Below the pieces are notes generated by a model that saw only the letters and a list, made by a program, of their open reading frames with translations, made no database searches and had not been told where the DNA came from. The position numbers and the translations under genes are program-made. From Adineta steineri (taxonomy: Eukaryota; Rotifera; Eurotatoria; Adinetida; Adinetidae), in NCBI GenBank assembly GCA_905250115.1, contig CAJNOI010000109.1, forward strand, positions 39,359 through 103,358: a stretch of DNA of 64,000 nt, written 5' to 3'. Of this stretch, positions 61,890-64,000 are shown in pieces; position 1 is the first letter of the stretch, and the number at the start of each line of letters is the position of its first letter.

Positions 61890-62175
61890 TATCAAAGCAA
61901 ATCCCAAAACTACCTAGATCGACGGCTACGATCTCCGTATAGCATTGTGAACGGCCGTATATTTACTGTATACACGTTGAAATCGTCCGTTTTGGCATTC
62001 GTCCTCGTCTATCTAATGCATCATGTGTCCATCTTAAACTCTCCAAGAAGCCTAAAACTTCCTCGAAATCCTCGCAAACGTCAGAAGGACCCATCAAGCG
62101 AGAACTGTGAGGACGTTCTAGGAAGTTTACGGAGGTTTTCACAATCTTTCTTCATCTAATGCATCACCGCCATTT
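61890..62175. other. GC-richer orphan segment with open frame
   Basis: The segment has visibly more G+C than its flanks and an open plus-strand frame to a TAA at 62157 (contains VLAFVLVYLMHHVSI and basic RNPRKRQK). The word ATCTAATGCATCA occurs twice, near 62010 and 62154, about 145 bases apart. I recognise no protein family and see no clear start or splice partner. It could be an exon remnant, a repeat unit or foreign DNA. Confidence 0.35.
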
Positions 62176-62189
62176 AAAATAAACAAAAT

Positions 62190-64000
62190 AAAATAAAATT
62201 ACTAACTATTTATTGATTTGATCCATCTCTACGACGTAAAACAAAATAAAATATAACTTACTGTTTGCTGATATGATTCATGGTAACAAATCAAAGCAAG
62301 TATATGACAACAGAATAAACTAAATCAAAAAAGACCAGAAAAAAGAACTCACTGTTTCACAATATGATCCACTATAACAATCTAAAATAAGTAGAAGAGA
62401 ATAGAATAAAATAAAATAAGATACAATACTCACTGTTTCCTGATATGATTCATAACAATAATTTAAAATAACTACAAGGTAATACAATAAAATAAAGAAA
62501 ACTAAACTAAAATAAAATGAAATAAAGTACACTACTGAGTGTTATTTGATTTGACCCATTAACAGACCCTAAAACAAGTACAAGAGAATATAAAAAAATA
62601 AAAGAAAATAAACAAAAAGAATAAAAAATAAAGAAAACTAAAAAAAATAATATACATTACTCACCGTCTCCTGATATGGTTCAAGAAAACAATTTAAAAT
62701 AGATAAAAGACAATAAAATAGAATAAACATAACTAAAAGAAATAAGATACAATACTCACTGTTTCCTTGTATGATCCATGACGACAATCTAAAATGAGTA
62801 AAAGACAAGACAATAAAATGAACAAAAATTAAAAATAAAAAAAATACAATAATTACCGTCTCCTAGCATGATTCATGAGAACAATCTAAAATAAGCAAAA
62901 GGGAATAGAATAAAATGAACAAAACTAAAAAAAACTAAAATACGATACGCATTGTTCCCTTATATGACTGATGAGAACAGGCTAAAATATATAAAAGACA
63001 ACGTAATAAAATAAAATAAAACAAAGTACAATACTGAGTGTTTCCTGATATTACTTGTCGACGCAATCTAAAACATGTACAAGACAGTACGATAAAGTAA
63101 AATAAAATAAAATTACTAACTATTTATTGATTTGATCCATCTCTGCGACGTAAAACAAAATAAAATATAACTCACCGTTTGCTGATATGATCCATAGTAA
63201 CAAATCAAAATAAGTATATACAATAGAATAAACTAAATCAAAAAAAATCAAGAAAGACCAAAAGAAAAAACTTACCGTTTCCCAATATGACCTACCATAA
63301 CAATCTAAAATAAGTACAAAGTGTTAGAATACAATAAAACAAGCGAAAAACAAAAATTGAATACTCATCGTTTGCTGATATGATTTACGACAACTCTAAA
63401 ATAAGTACCAACAAACAGAATAATGCAAAGCAGAATACTGGATGTTGCGTGATTTAATTCATCATAACAACCTAAAAGAAGTACAAGAAAATACACTAAA
63501 ATAAAATAAACAAAACAAAATAATACTCACCCTTTCTCTATATAACTGAGGAGAACAATCAAAAATAAGTACATGATAATCCACTAAAATAAAATAAGAT
63601 ACAATACTCAATATTTCTTGATATTATCCATGGCAAAAGTCTAAAATAACTACACAATAATAGAATAAAATAAAAAAAATAAAATAAAATATTACTGTTT
63701 TCTGGTTTCATGGATAACCACAATCTAAAATAAGTAGAAGAGAATAGAATAAAATAAAATAAAATACAATACTCACTGTTGTCTGATATGATTCAAAGCA
63801 ACAATCTAAAATAAGTACAAAACATTAGAATAAAAAAAATAGAAAAAACAAAAAAAAATAAATATAATACGATACGCAGTTCTGATTTCAGGGATCACCA
63901 TAATCTAAAATAAGTAAAAGACAATAAAATAAAATAAACAAAACTAAAAGAAATAAAATACGATATTCATCCTTTCCGGACATGATCCGCGACAACAATC
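62190..64000 (-). repeat. tandem array of 29-nt exon-like cassettes with splice-like borders
   Basis: About 21 diverged units, spaced roughly 55-105 bp, run to the window edge. On the minus strand a typical unit reads TTATTTTAG, then a 29-nt segment (ATTGT...ATGATCATA...GAAACA type), then GTGAGTATTG and an AT-rich spacer. I counted exactly 29 nt between AG and GT in five units: 62353-62381, 62760-62788, 62857-62885, 63276-63304 and 63777-63805. Spacers are about the size of introns in this genome. It is a satellite-like array by structure; whether it is spliced is unknown. Confidence 0.85.

Larger units (their letters stand above)
60493..62189. other. intergenic between family copy 3 and the terminal array
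   Basis: No supportable gene. It includes a telomere-like element (61765-61833) and a GC-richer orphan segment (61890-62175). Confidence 0.5.

Noticed and set aside
62190..64000. CRISPR array
   Set aside because: The units are diverged, spacers are AT-rich and similar to each other, there are no cas genes, and the genome is animal.
1..64000. tRNA, rRNA or other RNA genes
   Set aside because: I saw no convincing cloverleaf with internal promoter boxes or rRNA-like stretch by eye; a covariance-model scan would be needed to exclude them.

Overview
The window looks like nuclear DNA of a small metazoan, most likely a bdelloid rotifer (Adineta/Rotaria-like). It is strongly AT-rich. Its genes are split by many tiny GT-AG introns, mostly about 50-60 bp. 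It carries animal-specific families: a nuclear receptor, a rhodopsin-type GPCR, an nrf-6-like acyltransferase, LITAF and ABCG. Alongside these are intronless or fungal/bacterial-looking enzymes, and many copies of an element built from the G-rich hexamer TGTGGG, which I recall as the telomere repeat reported for Adineta. The species assignment is inference.

Layout. 0.9-3.8 kb: ABCG half-transporter (minus). 4.6-4.9 kb: 70-bp tandem repeat. 5.7-7.8 kb: acyl-CoA oxidase-like gene (plus). 9.2-10.1 kb: VWA-domain protein (plus). 11.3-11.7 kb: LITAF-domain protein (plus). 12.6-13.9 kb: intronless PLP aminotransferase (minus). 15.0-15.3 kb: small secreted peptide (minus). 16.6-17.5 kb: GPCR (plus). 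18.5-19.5 kb: TLC-domain protein (minus). 22.0-23.9 kb: intronless GH13-type protein (plus). 24.2-26.4 kb: nrf-6-like acyltransferase (minus). 27.2-28.9 kb: nuclear receptor (minus). 30.3-33.7 kb: sterol glucosyltransferase-like gene (minus). 34.2-35.0 kb: non-autonomous hAT transposon with perfect 8-bp target duplication. 35.9-37.1 kb: small protein kinase (plus). 37.2-39.6 kb: tandem pair of secreted LRR genes (minus). 41.1-45.0 kb: membrane-anchored, Thr-rich-stalk, seven-blade FG-GAP protein (plus). 46.1-51.8 kb: minus-strand gene whose exons join in frame into a two-TM cysteine-rich receptor-like part, then a further TM, a Thr-rich stalk and seven FG-GAP repeats. 52.2-60.5 kb: two more copies of the two-TM family (minus). 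62.2-64.0 kb: tandem array whose minus strand carries 29-nt exon-like cassettes between canonical splice signals.

I reconstructed exon structures by hand. For every multi-exon gene with a located start, the summed exon lengths are divisible by three. The metabolic genes act on lipids, carbohydrate and amino acids and show no sign of forming one pathway. The right third (41-61 kb) is the accessory-looking part: related surface-protein genes, long introns and repeats. The most notable points are the dispersed telomere-like hairpin family (17 loci), the micro-exon-like array, and the receptor family with its FG-GAP fusion.
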